From JALORV01 sp963766365 (GTDB lineage: Bacteria > Pseudomonadota > Gammaproteobacteria > Burkholderiales > Burkholderiaceae_F), in assembly GCA_963766365.1 (NCBI GenBank), contig CAVXZK010000009.1, positions 85,640 to 149,639 on the forward strand: a stretch of 64,000 nucleotides of DNA. Direction: 5' to 3'. The position numbers were made by a program, and so were the translations under genes. This document shows, piece by piece, positions 1-8,404 of this stretch; positions within the stretch are counted from its first letter, which is position 1; every line of letters begins with the position of its first letter. Below the pieces are notes generated by a model. That model did not search any database and had not been told where the DNA came from. It was given only the letters and a program-made list of their open reading frames with translations.

Positions 1-2032
1 GCTGGATCGCCAGCGTCTCGCCCAGCCGGCCGGCGCGCCGCAGCAGTGAGCTCTCGCGCCGCAGCAGGTGAATGTGGAACTCGGCCGGCCAGTCGGGGCG
101 GATCAGGCTTCGCGCTTCTGCGAATGCCGCCCGCGCCGCGGCCTCGTCACCCCCCGACAGCTGATAGGTCATGAGCCGGATCAGACTGGAGAAGACGCGG
201 CGCGGCTTGCCCTGCGCCTGGTACAGCGAGCGCGCGCGTTCCGCCGCATCGAACTTCAACCGGTGAGGAACTCTGGCCGTCATGTTGCCGGCGGCGAGCG
301 CACGCCAGTAGCGCGCCGCGACAGCATCGTCGACCATACCGTGCTCGACCGCATCGGCGTGCGGCAGCAGCCAGTCGGCACATTCCACCGCGTAGTCGAT
401 CAGCGAACCCGCATGCGCCGCCAGCGCGATCGCGACCTTCGGGTCACCGGCGTCGGAAGTCGCCCAGGTGTAGGCGGCGCGCAGGTTGTCGAGTTCGGGA
501 ACCACCAGAGCAGCGTACTGGTCCGTCCGCAGTTCCCCATCCATGTTGATGTCGTCGACCCGCCGCAGGAAATTCAGCATGCCCTCGGCGTGCCGACGCA
601 GCGCATCGGCGGTCTCGCCTTCCGCGAGCTGCTCAAGCGCAAACGCGCGGGCCGACTCGAGCAGCCGGTAGCGCGGCGGCTCTCCAACGTCGGCCACAAC
701 CAGCGACTTGTCGACCAGCACGCTCATCAGATCGAGTACGGCCCATTCGTCCAGTTGCACGTCGCCAGCCACTGCCTGCGCCAGTTCCATCGTGAAGCCA
801 CCCGCGAACACGCCAAGGCGACGGAAGACGACGCGCTCCTCTTCGTTGAGCAGCCCGTAGCTCCATTCGAGCGCCGCGCGCAGCGTCTGATGCCGCCGCA
901 GAGTGGCGCGTGCGCCGCCCGTCAGCAGCTTGAAGCGCGCATCGAGCTTGTCGCGAACGGCGCGCAGCCCGAGCGTGCCGACCCGCGCCGCCGCGAGTTC
1001 GATCGCCAACGGCAGCCCGTCGAGCCGCCGACAGATGTCGATCGCGAGCGGTGCGTTTTCCGCCGTCAGCACAAAGCGCGGGTCCACGGCCCGCACGCGC
1101 GCTTCGAACAACGCGACAGCGCCGAAGTCGTGCGCATGTCCTGCCGCGCTGTCAGCCGGCACGGCCAGCGGAAGCAGCCGGAACTGCTGCTCCTCGGGCA
1201 CGCGCAGCGGCTCCTGGCTGGTCGTCAGAAAGGTCACGTTGGGAGTCGCCCGCAGGACGGCAGCCACCAGCTGCGAAACGGCGTCGAGTAGGTGTTCGCA
1301 GTTGTCGAGCACGAGCAGCAGCGTTCGCGGCTCGAGTGCCGCGACCAGCTGTTCCGTCGGTGAACCCGATCCTTCGAGCTTGATGTCGAGCGCGCCGGCC
1401 ACGGTGCTCGGCAGCAGCGCTGTGTCGGACAGGCCAGCGAGCTCGACCATCCATGCACCGTGCGCCCACCGATCGAGCGAGGCGTGCGCGGCGGCCTGCG
1501 CCAGGCGGCTCTTGCCGATGCCCCCCGCGCCGACGACCGTCACGAGCCGGTGGGCGACCAGCAAGGCGGCCACGGCCTGCAGCTCGTCCGAGCGCCCGAA
1601 CAGTTCAGGCAGTTCACGGGGCAGGTTCGTGCGAGGCATCGACGCCTGTCGCAGCTCCACCCGTGCCGCGACGGTGTCGCCGGAGCTCTTGTTGCCCACC
1701 TGCGGCTGGCCACTGATCGCTGCCGCGAAGCGGTAGCCACGGCCGGGAATCGTCGCGATCGCGCGCGGACCGAGCAGCTTGCGCAGACTGCTGATCTGCA
1801 CCTGCAGGTCGTTTTCCTCGACGACCAGCCCGGGCCAGACCAAATCGAGCAATTCGCTCTTGGTGACGAGCCGGTCGCGCCGCTCGATCAGCGCCATCAG
1901 CACGTCGAAGGCGCGCGCGCCGACGCTGGCCGGTGCGCCGTCGACCAGCAGCTGCCGCTCGCCGGGCCGCACTTCGGCTCGGTCGAATCGCAGCGCCTCA
2001 GACAGCGGGGGTTCCTGCGCGTCCGATCTCAT
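1..2032 (-). CDS. Winged-helix transcriptional regulator with STAND-type ATPase and TPR-like region (3' end outside window)
   Basis: The reading frame is open from an ATG at 2032 to the window edge, giving about 677 residues without a stop; the C-terminus is missing. Residues ~8-105 form an OmpR/CadC-type winged helix, with a recognition region near VEENDLQVQISSLRKLLG and a terminal hairpin ending in GRGYRF. A nucleotide-binding module follows, with Walker A GAGGIGKSRLA and Walker B LLLVLDNCEH, then an all-helical region. This order is typical of one-component regulators whose ATPase and helical repeats sense a ligand or partner. No receiver domain or membrane segment is visible. It is divergent from a 55-aa membrane peptide across a ~200-bp gap. 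The target genes cannot be inferred. Confidence 0.85.
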   Translation of the reverse strand, partial: MRSDAQEPPLSEALRFDRAEVRPGERQLLVDGAPASVGARAFDVLMALIERRDRLVTKSELLDLVWPGLVVEENDLQVQISSLRKLLGPRAIATIPGRGYRFAAAISGQPQVGNKSSGDTVAARVELRQASMPRTNLPRELPELFGRSDELQAVAALLVAHRLVTVVGAGGIGKSRLAQAAAHASLDRWAHGAWMVELAGLSDTALLPSTVAGALDIKLEGSGSPTEQLVAALEPRTLLLVLDNCEHLLDAVSQLVAAVLRATPNVTFLTTSQEPLRVPEEQQFRLLPLAVPADSAAGHAHDFGAVALFEARVRAVDPRFVLTAENAPLAIDICRRLDGLPLAIELAAARVGTLGLRAVRDKLDARFKLLTGGARATLRRHQTLRAALEWSYGLLNEEERVVFRRLGVFAGGFTMELAQAVAGDVQLDEWAVLDLMSVLVDKSLVVADVGEPPRYRLLESARAFALEQLAEGETADALRRHAEGMLNFLRRVDDINMDGELRTDQYAALVVPELDNLRAAYTWATSDAGDPKVAIALAAHAGSLIDYAVECADWLLPHADAVEHGMVDDAVAARYWRALAAGNMTARVPHRLKFDAAERARSLYQAQGKPRRVFSSLIRLMTYQLSGGDEAAARAAFAEARSLIRPDWPAEFHIHLLRRESSLLRRAGRLGETLAIQ

Positions 2033-2238
2033 CTGTCCCAGTCTGTACAAACCCTCGCGCCCAGGCAAGCCTCCCCTCCGCTGCCGCGGCGGGGCCAGAC
2101 CCTGCGGCCAGCGGTTTCAGAACGTTTAAGGACCGGATTCAGGACGTCAAAGGACTGAAGGCGGGCTCGGCGCGCACAGTTCAGCCATCGAGACGCAACA
2201 CCGATAAACCCCTGAAATCGAGTCCGAAGGAGCCCCAG

Positions 2239-2406
2239 ATGAACCGCGAATTCAAGTCGATCCCGAATGCGCTCCGCGCTTCCCTTGCGGTCGCCTCAGT
2301 GCTCGTGAGCCTGCTGGTCGTCGGCTCGATGGCCAGCCTGGCGGACCACTACTACGCCGAAACGCTGCTGGCGACTGCGCAGAGCGCAGTCGTCGCGCAG
2401 CGCTGA
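2239..2406 (+). CDS. Small single-pass membrane peptide, 55 aa (paralog of the one at 10466-10639)
   Basis: The ATG at 2239 is preceded by a good ribosome binding site (GAAGGAG, 2226-2232). The peptide has a short charged N-terminus, one hydrophobic helix (residues ~13-34), then a conserved tail with LADHYYAETL and VVAQR. The same tail pattern, LA-x-HY-x2-E-x-L followed by VV-x-A-R, occurs in the 57-aa peptide at 10466-10639, which supports this being a real gene although it is short. It starts ~200 bp from the divergent winged-helix/ATPase regulator. I do not recognise a described family, and no function can be assigned. The tail probably lies on the far side of the membrane. Confidence 0.7.
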   Translation: MNREFKSIPNALRASLAVASVLVSLLVVGSMASLADHYYAETLLATAQSAVVAQR

Positions 2407-2421
2407 CGAGAGCAGTAAGGA

Positions 2422-3030
2422 TCAGAACCTTGCCGTTAGGCCCAGCATCGCCTCGTACTGCAGGAAGGTTTCGCTGCGCAACACGACGATGCAGCCGCCG
2501 GAGCACATGAAGCCCCCGGAGCTGTTGACCAGCGTGAAGAAGCCGCGGCCTTCGGCGCGCAGCGCGACGTTCTTGCCCAGCGGCCAGTAGTAGCCGACGC
2601 CGAGGTTGAGCGACGGCTTGGTCTCCGTGCCGTACCCGGTGGCGCTCGGTGAGAACTGCGTGGCCCCGAGCCCGCCCACCACGTACCAGCCGCGATCGAT
2701 CGGCCCTTCGATGAACGCCGTGCCGCCGACGTGCAGGTAGCGGACCGTCAGGTCGAAGGGTGCGGCGCCGCCGCCCGGCGACAGTGTCGTCGTCTGCTGG
2801 CTGTAGAACAGTTGCAGTTCGCGTGAGGGATCCAGGTCGACGCCAACAGCCGCCGCGAAGGCCGCCGAACTCTTGATCGAGGCGCTGGTGTTGTCGGTGA
2901 CGTTGTCGATGCCGTTGCTGCCGATGTAGCCGACGTAGAGCGTCACGCCGAACTGTGCCGCCGCCGGGCCGGACACGGCGGAGAGGATGCCACCCAGCAC
3001 GAGCGCGCCCAGTCGCGCCGGCAGGCTCAT
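2422..3030 (-). CDS. Outer-membrane beta-barrel protein, OmpW/OmpA-barrel-like size
   Basis: This 202-aa protein has a clear signal peptide (hydrophobic stretch to about residue 24, cleavage near AAAQF). Alternating hydrophobic/polar strands rich in Gly, Tyr and Phe follow, and it ends in Phe, the usual signal for BAM-dependent insertion. Strands such as LNLGVGYYWPLGKNVALRAEGRGFF resemble small 8-stranded barrels. The start ATG overlaps the stop of the upstream GST gene by four bases (ATGA), so it is translationally coupled to rimO-GST. Two Cys in MCSGGC near the C-terminus could form a loop disulfide. The ligand is unknown. Confidence 0.75.
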   Translation of the reverse strand: MSLPARLGALVLGGILSAVSGPAAAQFGVTLYVGYIGSNGIDNVTDNTSASIKSSAAFAAAVGVDLDPSRELQLFYSQQTTTLSPGGGAAPFDLTVRYLHVGGTAFIEGPIDRGWYVVGGLGATQFSPSATGYGTETKPSLNLGVGYYWPLGKNVALRAEGRGFFTLVNSSGGFMCSGGCIVVLRSETFLQYEAMLGLTARF

Positions 3031-3671
3031 GCCCAGTGCCTCCCGAAAACCGGAGCGACCTCCGGCAACTCGTCGACACGCTGCATCAGCGCCGCGAAGA
3101 ACGGATGGGCTTCCTTAAGGTAATCGCGCATCTTCCACCAGCGCGACAAGTTGGCCAGGTAGACATCGCAGACATAGGGCCGCTCGCCGAGCAGGAACCC
3201 CTTCTTCTGCGGGAACGCCTGCGCAACGATGTCCCAGCCCAGCTTCATGCGTACGACCGCAGCGCGCTCGACCGCAGCGTGGGCTGCCGGCGAACGCGAG
3301 GTGGTCCAGCGCCCCGGGTAATCGGCCACGCCGACCGCGCCATAGACCGTCGCCGACGCGAACTGCATCCAGCGCAGGCAGGTGGCGCGGTCACGCGTCG
3401 ACGGCGCCGGGATCCAGTCGCTCGGATGACGCTCCAGCAGCGTCCACAGCACCGCCACGCTTTCGGTGAGGACTTCGCCACCGGGCGTGATCAGCGTCGG
3501 CAACTGGCCGAGCGGGTTCACCTGCTTCAGTTCCTCGAAGCAGGGACCGGGCGGATCGCTCCACGGCGTCGCGTCCTTCATTTCGAAATCGAGACCCAGC
3601 GCGCTCATCATCACTTCGACGCTGGCCCCGCCCGAGCGGTTTGCCGTGTACAGGACGTAGCGAGTCGTCAC
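3027..3671 (-). CDS. Glutathione S-transferase family protein
   Basis: This 214-aa protein has the two-domain GST layout. A thioredoxin-like N-terminal domain (~1-80) carries NPLGQLPTL and the glutathione-contact segment LTESVAVLWTLLERHP, and an all-helical C-terminal domain contains NLSRWWKMRDYL. The predicted start is GTG at 3671, overlapping the rimO stop as GTGA, and the gene overlaps the beta-barrel gene downstream, so three genes form one coupled unit. The N-terminus (YTANRSGGASVEVMMSALGL) has Ser near the catalytic position, typical of bacterial beta/theta-like GSTs. The substrate cannot be read from sequence. Confidence 0.85.
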   Translation of the reverse strand: MTTRYVLYTANRSGGASVEVMMSALGLDFEMKDATPWSDPPGPCFEELKQVNPLGQLPTLITPGGEVLTESVAVLWTLLERHPSDWIPAPSTRDRATCLRWMQFASATVYGAVGVADYPGRWTTSRSPAAHAAVERAAVVRMKLGWDIVAQAFPQKKGFLLGERPYVCDVYLANLSRWWKMRDYLKEAHPFFAALMQRVDELPEVAPVFGRHWA

Positions 3672-5041
3672 GCGAGCACTCCGTGAAGGTCATGCGCATC
3701 GGCCGATTTGACGGTGACGTCGACAAAATCGCCGACAGCGACCTCGCGGCGACCGGTCTTCACGTAGACCACCCCGTCGATCTCCGGAGCATCGGCCGCG
3801 CTGCGCCCGAGCGCCACTGTCGGCCCGACCTCGTCAAGCAGCACGCGCTGCCGACTGCCGATCTTGCGCTGCAGCCGGCGTGCCGAGATTTCCTCCTGGA
3901 CCTGCATGAAGCGCGCACGACGCTCTTCGCGCAGGTCGTCTGGCAGCTGACCTGCCAGCGCATTGGCAGCAGCGCCCTCCACCGGCGAGTAGGCGAAGCA
4001 GCCGACGCGATCCAGCTCGGCCTCGCGCAGGAAGTCGAGCACGTGCGCGAACTCCGATTCGGTCTCGCCCGGGAAACCGGCGATGAAGGTCGAGCGGATC
4101 GTCAGGTCGGGACAGATCGCCCGCCAGGCGCGGATGCGCTCGATGTTCCTCTCACCCGAGGCTGGGCGCTTCATCGCCTTGAGCACGCGCGGATGCGAAT
4201 GCTGGAACGGCACGTCAAGGTACGGCAGCACCCTGCCCTCGGCCATCAGCGGGATGACTTCGTCGACATGCGGATAGGGATAGACGTAGTGCAGCCGGAC
4301 CCAGACGCCAAGTTGAGCCAGTTCACGAACCAACTCGGTCATGCGCGTACGTACCGCGCGGCCGCCTACGAAGTCGAGCTTGTAGCGCAGATCGACACCG
4401 TAGGCGCTGGTGTCCTGCGAAATGACGAGGATCTCGCGCACACCCTGCTTCACCAGGTTCTCCGCCTCGCGCATGACCTGGCCGATCGGTCGAGAGACGA
4501 GGTCGCCGCGCATCGACGGAATGATGCAGAAGCTGCAACGATGGTTGCAGCCCTCGGAGATCTTCAGATACGCGTAATGCCGCGGTGTCAGCTTGATGCC
4601 CGCAGGCGGCACGAGATCGGTGTACGGGTCGTGCGGCTTCGGCAGGTGCCGGTGTACGTGGTCGAGCACCTCGGTCGCCGCATGCGGCCCGGTCACGGCC
4701 AAGACCTTGGGGTGGACCTTGGCCACCAGGTTCTCGCCCTTGTCGCTGCGCGCGCCAAGGCAGCCGGTGACGATCACCTTGCCGTTCTCCGCCAGCGCCT
4801 CGCCGATCGCATCGAGCGACTCCCGCACGGCGGAGTCGATGAAGCCGCAGGTATTGACGATGACGAGATCCGCGCCTTCGTAGGTCGGGCTGGTGGCGTA
4901 GCCCTCGGCGCGCAGCTGCGTGATGATGAGTTCGGAGTCGACCAGCGCCTTGGGGCAGCCCAGAGACACAAAACCCACCGACGGAGCGGTGGGCTTGCTG
5001 GCGGATGGACGCGACCGCCGGGCGGCGCTCGTGGCGGTCAT
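3668..5041 (-). CDS. rimO: Ribosomal protein S12 methylthiotransferase RimO
   Basis: This 457-aa protein has the methylthiotransferase architecture. An N-terminal UPF0004 domain carries three cluster cysteines (C29 in SLGCPK, C65 in NTCGF, C94 in TGCLG), a radical-SAM domain carries C165-x3-C169-x2-C172 (EGCNHRCSFC), and a TRAM domain lies at ~390-455. RimO adds a methylthio group to an aspartate of ribosomal protein S12 using S-adenosylmethionine and two [4Fe-4S] clusters. SLGCPKALVDSE and the short interdomain linker favour RimO over the tRNA enzyme MiaB. A low-complexity N-terminal extension of ~20 residues precedes the domain. It is the first gene of a coupled unit with GST and a beta-barrel protein. 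Confidence 0.97.
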   Translation of the reverse strand: MTATSAARRSRPSASKPTAPSVGFVSLGCPKALVDSELIITQLRAEGYATSPTYEGADLVIVNTCGFIDSAVRESLDAIGEALAENGKVIVTGCLGARSDKGENLVAKVHPKVLAVTGPHAATEVLDHVHRHLPKPHDPYTDLVPPAGIKLTPRHYAYLKISEGCNHRCSFCIIPSMRGDLVSRPIGQVMREAENLVKQGVREILVISQDTSAYGVDLRYKLDFVGGRAVRTRMTELVRELAQLGVWVRLHYVYPYPHVDEVIPLMAEGRVLPYLDVPFQHSHPRVLKAMKRPASGERNIERIRAWRAICPDLTIRSTFIAGFPGETESEFAHVLDFLREAELDRVGCFAYSPVEGAAANALAGQLPDDLREERRARFMQVQEEISARRLQRKIGSRQRVLLDEVGPTVALGRSAADAPEIDGVVYVKTGRREVAVGDFVDVTVKSADAHDLHGVLA

Positions 5042-5057
5042 CGCCTGCCGTTGACGA

Positions 5058-5597
5058 CTACTTCTTCTCGCCGGGGAAGCCGGGGAAGCCGGTGAACATC
5101 GAACGCGCCTGGTTCTGCATGTTCTCCTGCATCTGCACGAACAGGTTCTTCGACTGCTCGATGTAGCTCGACATCATCGACTGGATCATCGGCGACTGCA
5201 TGTTGACGAACTGTGTCCACATCTCAGGCCCGATCTTGTTCGTCTCGTAGAAGGCCTTGCTTTGCTCCGACAGCTTGCCCTGGATGTCGATGAACGCCTG
5301 GATATTCTTCTCCAGGTACGAACCCATCATGCCCTGCATGGCATTGCCGTAGAAGCGGATCACCTGGGACAGCATCTGCGCGCTGAACATCGGTACGCCG
5401 CCGGCCTCCTCCTCGAGGATGATCTGCAGCAGTATCGGCCGCGTCAGGTCATCACCGCTCTTCGCGTCAAGGACCTGGAAGTTTTCGTGGTCGAGCACGA
5501 GCTGCTTGACGTCCGCCAGCGTGATGTAGGTGCTGGTTTGGGTGTCGTACAGGCGTCGGTTCGGGTACTTCTTGATCAGGCGTACTGGTGTTGCCAT
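5058..5597 (-). CDS. phaR: Polyhydroxyalkanoate synthesis repressor PhaR
   Basis: This 179-aa protein starts at the ATG at 5597, preceded by GAGGA; an in-frame start 13 codons upstream lacks a ribosome binding site. Residues ~4-60 form the PhaR DNA-binding domain (RLIKKYPNRRLYDTQTSTYI), followed by the PHB-accumulation regulatory region (ILLQIILEEEAGG) and a Met/Gln-rich amphipathic tail like that of phasins. PhaR binds both polyhydroxybutyrate granules and promoters of phasin and phaR genes, releasing DNA when polymer accumulates. No phaC, phaA or phaB gene is in the window, so it is unlinked from its pathway here. Confidence 0.95.
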   Translation of the reverse strand: MATPVRLIKKYPNRRLYDTQTSTYITLADVKQLVLDHENFQVLDAKSGDDLTRPILLQIILEEEAGGVPMFSAQMLSQVIRFYGNAMQGMMGSYLEKNIQAFIDIQGKLSEQSKAFYETNKIGPEMWTQFVNMQSPMIQSMMSSYIEQSKNLFVQMQENMQNQARSMFTGFPGFPGEKK

Positions 5598-5728
5598 GGT
5601 GTCCTCGTGTTCTCCCCGCGATTGAAGCGCGTACACCTGTCGTCGCAGGCGTTTCCTCTGTTATGCGGCAATTCTAGCCACTTTTGCCGCAGCGCAACGG
5701 AAAGCCTCAGGGGTTTGCCAGGTCGGAA

Positions 5729-6592
5729 TTAACTCCGTCGAATTGCGGGTGCTGGTCTATCGGCTTCTGACCTGCGTAGGTCGGCCGCGCCAGCGTCGAT
5801 CTCGGCGCCCAGCGCCACGACGCCATCTTGCAGCGCGCGGAACGCGGCTTCGATCTGCTCGTCGGGGCCTTTGACGCCCAGTTCGATGTGCCGTCTCGTC
5901 AACCGGCCATCCCGACCGTCGCCCACCGAGGGCAGGCTGAAGGCCTTGACGGAAGCGAACTGCGCTTCGATCTGCTGCATCAGCGGAACCAGCGCCGACT
6001 CCGGAGTCTCGAACACGATCAGCGAGCGCTCAGCGACGACGCTGCTGCCGAACGCCGACCGATAGTGGGTGTCGAGCACCCAATCGAGCATCGGCCACGC
6101 CATCACCGGAAAGCCGGGCACAAACCAGTGTCTGCGAATCGAGAAGCCGGGAATGCGGTTGAAGGGATTGGGGATGATTGCGCTGCCGCGCGGGAACTCG
6201 CCCATCGTCAGCCGCTGACGATTCTCTGGCGTGGTCATGTCCGCGCTGCCGCGGCCCTCGCGCGCCATCTCGACGCAGCGCTCAGTGATCAGGACCCGCG
6301 CTTCCGGATGCAGTTCCAGCGGAACACCCAATGCCTCGGCCGCGGCCTGGCGCGTGTGATCATCCGGGGTCGAGCCGATGCCGCCACAACTGAACACCAC
6401 GTCGCTGCCAGCCAGTGTGCGTCGATACAGGTCGATCAGCGCAGCGCGATCGTCGCCGGCGTAGTGCGCCCATTCGAGCCGCAGGCCACGTGCTTTCAGC
6501 AGTTCGATGACGCGCGCGAGATGCTTGTCCTCGCGCTTGCCGGAAAGGATCTCGTCGCCGACGATGACCAGGGCGAAGCGCGGCGCGTTCAT
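5729..6592 (-). CDS. CinA N-terminal-like molybdopterin-binding domain protein
   Basis: This 287-aa protein begins MNAPRFALVIVGDEILSGKREDKH, the hallmark of the MoCF/CinA N-terminal fold, and contains GGIGSTPDDHTRQA at the pterin-binding loop. It lacks the C-terminal amidohydrolase domain of full CinA, so a nicotinamide-nucleotide deamidase role should not be assumed. The ATG at 6592 overlaps the stop of the sterol-desaturase-like gene (ATGA), making it the last gene of a four-gene operon. Stand-alone proteins of this type are widespread in betaproteobacteria and usually annotated as competence/damage-inducible protein A; their exact reaction is unclear. Confidence 0.88.
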   Translation of the reverse strand: MNAPRFALVIVGDEILSGKREDKHLARVIELLKARGLRLEWAHYAGDDRAALIDLYRRTLAGSDVVFSCGGIGSTPDDHTRQAAAEALGVPLELHPEARVLITERCVEMAREGRGSADMTTPENRQRLTMGEFPRGSAIIPNPFNRIPGFSIRRHWFVPGFPVMAWPMLDWVLDTHYRSAFGSSVVAERSLIVFETPESALVPLMQQIEAQFASVKAFSLPSVGDGRDGRLTRRHIELGVKGPDEQIEAAFRALQDGVVALGAEIDAGAADLRRSEADRPAPAIRRS

Positions 6593-7569
6593 GCGCTGAC
6601 CGCCGATGGCGCCGGGCGGCGCGACACGAGGCGCTTCAGCGCCAGCCACTGCTGCGCCCAGAAGCCGCGACCGTAGTCACGGGAAGCACCCTGCGGCAGC
6701 GGCAGCTGGTCGCTGATGCCGGTCGGCACGACCTCGCGGCGGAAATCCGCCGTACCGAAGAGAACATCCCACACCGGGAACAGCACGGCGAAATTGCAGC
6801 CGCGATGAAGCCCTTCGTGCCCGAAACCCATCGCATGGTGACGGCGATGAAACAGCGGGCTGACAGTCACCCGGCCGAAAGGCCCGAGCGACGTGCGGAG
6901 GTTCGCGTGCTGCAGGCTCTGCAGCACGCGCGTCGCCACAATCAGCAGCACGAACTGCGCCGGCTCGACGCCGATCGCCAGCGCGAGGGCCGCCTTGGTT
7001 GCATCCATGATGAGGTCGTCGAGCAGGTGGTTGCGGTCGTCGCTCCAGAAGCTCATCTGCCGCTGCGAATGATGCACCGCATGCAGCGCCCACCACCATT
7101 CGAAGCGATGCTGCCCGCGGTGCAGCCAGTAATCCACAAAGTCGAAGACCAGCAGGTAGAGGAGGAAGGTCACCAGCGGGACATCGGTCACGCCGGGCCA
7201 GAGGGCGTCGAGATTGAACGGCGTGAAGCCAGCGGTGCGCGTCAACGCGGCGAGTTCATCGAGCAAAGGGGTCAGCAGCAGGAACAGCACCAGCGGCACC
7301 AGCCCGAGCCGTTGCAGCAGCGTGTAGATCACGTCGACGCGCGTGCCGCGGCGGTCACCCCAGCGTTCGGCAGGAAAGAGTGCCTCGAGCGGCCGCAGCA
7401 CGAGGTAGAGCACGAGGATCTGCGCCAGTCCGAGAAGAAACCACTCGGTCGCGTCATATGCAGTCTCCTGGAAGCGCATCCAGCCGAACGTGTACAGCAG
7501 TGGCTGCACGCAGGTCTCGAAGAGCCACGCCTGCGCGGCGGTGAATGCACTGGTGACGATCTCGATCAT
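6589..7569 (-). CDS. Sterol desaturase / fatty-acid hydroxylase superfamily membrane enzyme
   Basis: This 326-aa polytopic membrane protein has the di-iron histidine clusters of the superfamily: HRGQH (150-154), HAVHH (163-167) and HRRHH (241-245), the last followed by GFGHEGLH. Hydrophobic helices occur at about 45-62, 88-104, 130-147 and 196-213. The family uses a non-heme di-iron centre to hydroxylate or desaturate lipids at the membrane. Bacterial members act on hopanoids, ornithine lipids, carotenoids or fatty alcohols, and nothing here picks among these. It overlaps its neighbours on both sides by four bases, so it is co-translated with the deacetylase-like and CinA-like genes. Confidence 0.9.
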   Translation of the reverse strand: MIEIVTSAFTAAQAWLFETCVQPLLYTFGWMRFQETAYDATEWFLLGLAQILVLYLVLRPLEALFPAERWGDRRGTRVDVIYTLLQRLGLVPLVLFLLLTPLLDELAALTRTAGFTPFNLDALWPGVTDVPLVTFLLYLLVFDFVDYWLHRGQHRFEWWWALHAVHHSQRQMSFWSDDRNHLLDDLIMDATKAALALAIGVEPAQFVLLIVATRVLQSLQHANLRTSLGPFGRVTVSPLFHRRHHAMGFGHEGLHRGCNFAVLFPVWDVLFGTADFRREVVPTGISDQLPLPQGASRDYGRGFWAQQWLALKRLVSRRPAPSAVSA

Positions 7570-8375
7570 CGTGCAGCGGAAGCCGTGCGCGATGCGGCGC
7601 CGGCAATGACGGCGGGGGGATCGCCGCGACGGTAGTCGGGGTGCTCACGCAGCGTCCTGAAGCACAGGCCCCTCTGCTTCAGCCCGGAGATCAGAGGATC
7701 CAGCATGGGCGCGAACGGGTCCTTTCGCGACCAGATGCCGAGGTGTGCCATCAGCACGTCGCCATCACGCACGTCGCGCAGTGCGCGCTCAAGCAGCACG
7801 CGATTCGGATACTTGTCCGAGGGCAGTTCGTCACCCAGGAAGCCCGTCTCCGCCCAGCGAACGTGCGCATAGCCACAGGCCTGGGCCGCAGTGCGGGCGC
7901 GCGCGGTCACGTGTCCCCCCGGTGCACGCCAGACCGCGTCGAGCGGCTGGCTGGTGTATTGCCGGAACGCCGTGTCAACGCGCTTCAGCTCGGCGCAGAA
8001 CTGCGCGTCGCTGAGAACCGCCGCTCGAGCAGCGCCGTCGCCGAACTGCGGCCGATAGCCGATTCCCGCGGACGATTCGCTGATGCGCCCGTGGCGCCAC
8101 GTGTGGGTGCCAAAGGCATGGCCCTCTGCCGCACGTGCCTTCCAGTACCCGGCCCAGGAGGCATCGAGCGAAAAATCGCCGCGCGGCGTCTTCTCGTTCG
8201 CGAGGAAGAACGTCGCCGGCACATCGTGTTTCTGCAGGATGGCGGCGATATCCTCCGCATGGCGCATGCTGCCGGTGTCCAGCGTCAGGTAGACGACGCC
8301 TCTGCACTGCTCGGCAGTGGCGTTCAGCACCGGCACTGCCAGAGCGAATGCCGCTGCGACACCTCGCAGCAGCAT
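7566..8375 (-). CDS. Polysaccharide-deacetylase-like (NodB fold) exported protein
   Basis: This 269-aa protein has a signal peptide (MLLRGVAAAFALAVPVLNATA). NodB-family motifs are visible: TLDTGSM at motif 1, THTWRH (metal-binding H-x3-H) at motif 2, WRAPGGH at motif 3 and HLGIW near the C-terminus. Motif 1 reads D-T where catalytic enzymes have D-D, so the catalytic base or metal ligand may be altered. ATG 8375 has GAGG six bases upstream; a GTG at 8408 that overlaps the stop of the YVTN gene (GTGA) is an equally reasonable start and would lengthen the signal peptide. The 3' end overlaps the desaturase-like gene. It probably acts on periplasmic or surface glycans. Confidence 0.82.
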   Translation of the reverse strand: MLLRGVAAAFALAVPVLNATAEQCRGVVYLTLDTGSMRHAEDIAAILQKHDVPATFFLANEKTPRGDFSLDASWAGYWKARAAEGHAFGTHTWRHGRISESSAGIGYRPQFGDGAARAAVLSDAQFCAELKRVDTAFRQYTSQPLDAVWRAPGGHVTARARTAAQACGYAHVRWAETGFLGDELPSDKYPNRVLLERALRDVRDGDVLMAHLGIWSRKDPFAPMLDPLISGLKQRGLCFRTLREHPDYRRGDPPAVIAGAASRTASAAR

Positions 8376-8404
8376 GCCGCGCCTCACGCGCAGGATCGAC
8401 CGCC

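Noticed and set aside
68..1291. 407-aa open frame on the plus strand, and similar long plus-strand frames opposite hrpA, lpdA, aceF, the kinase and the RND permease
   Set aside because: They are antisense to genes with clear motifs, are Arg/His/Gln-rich as expected for reverse frames in GC-rich DNA, and lack ribosome binding sites and family similarity.
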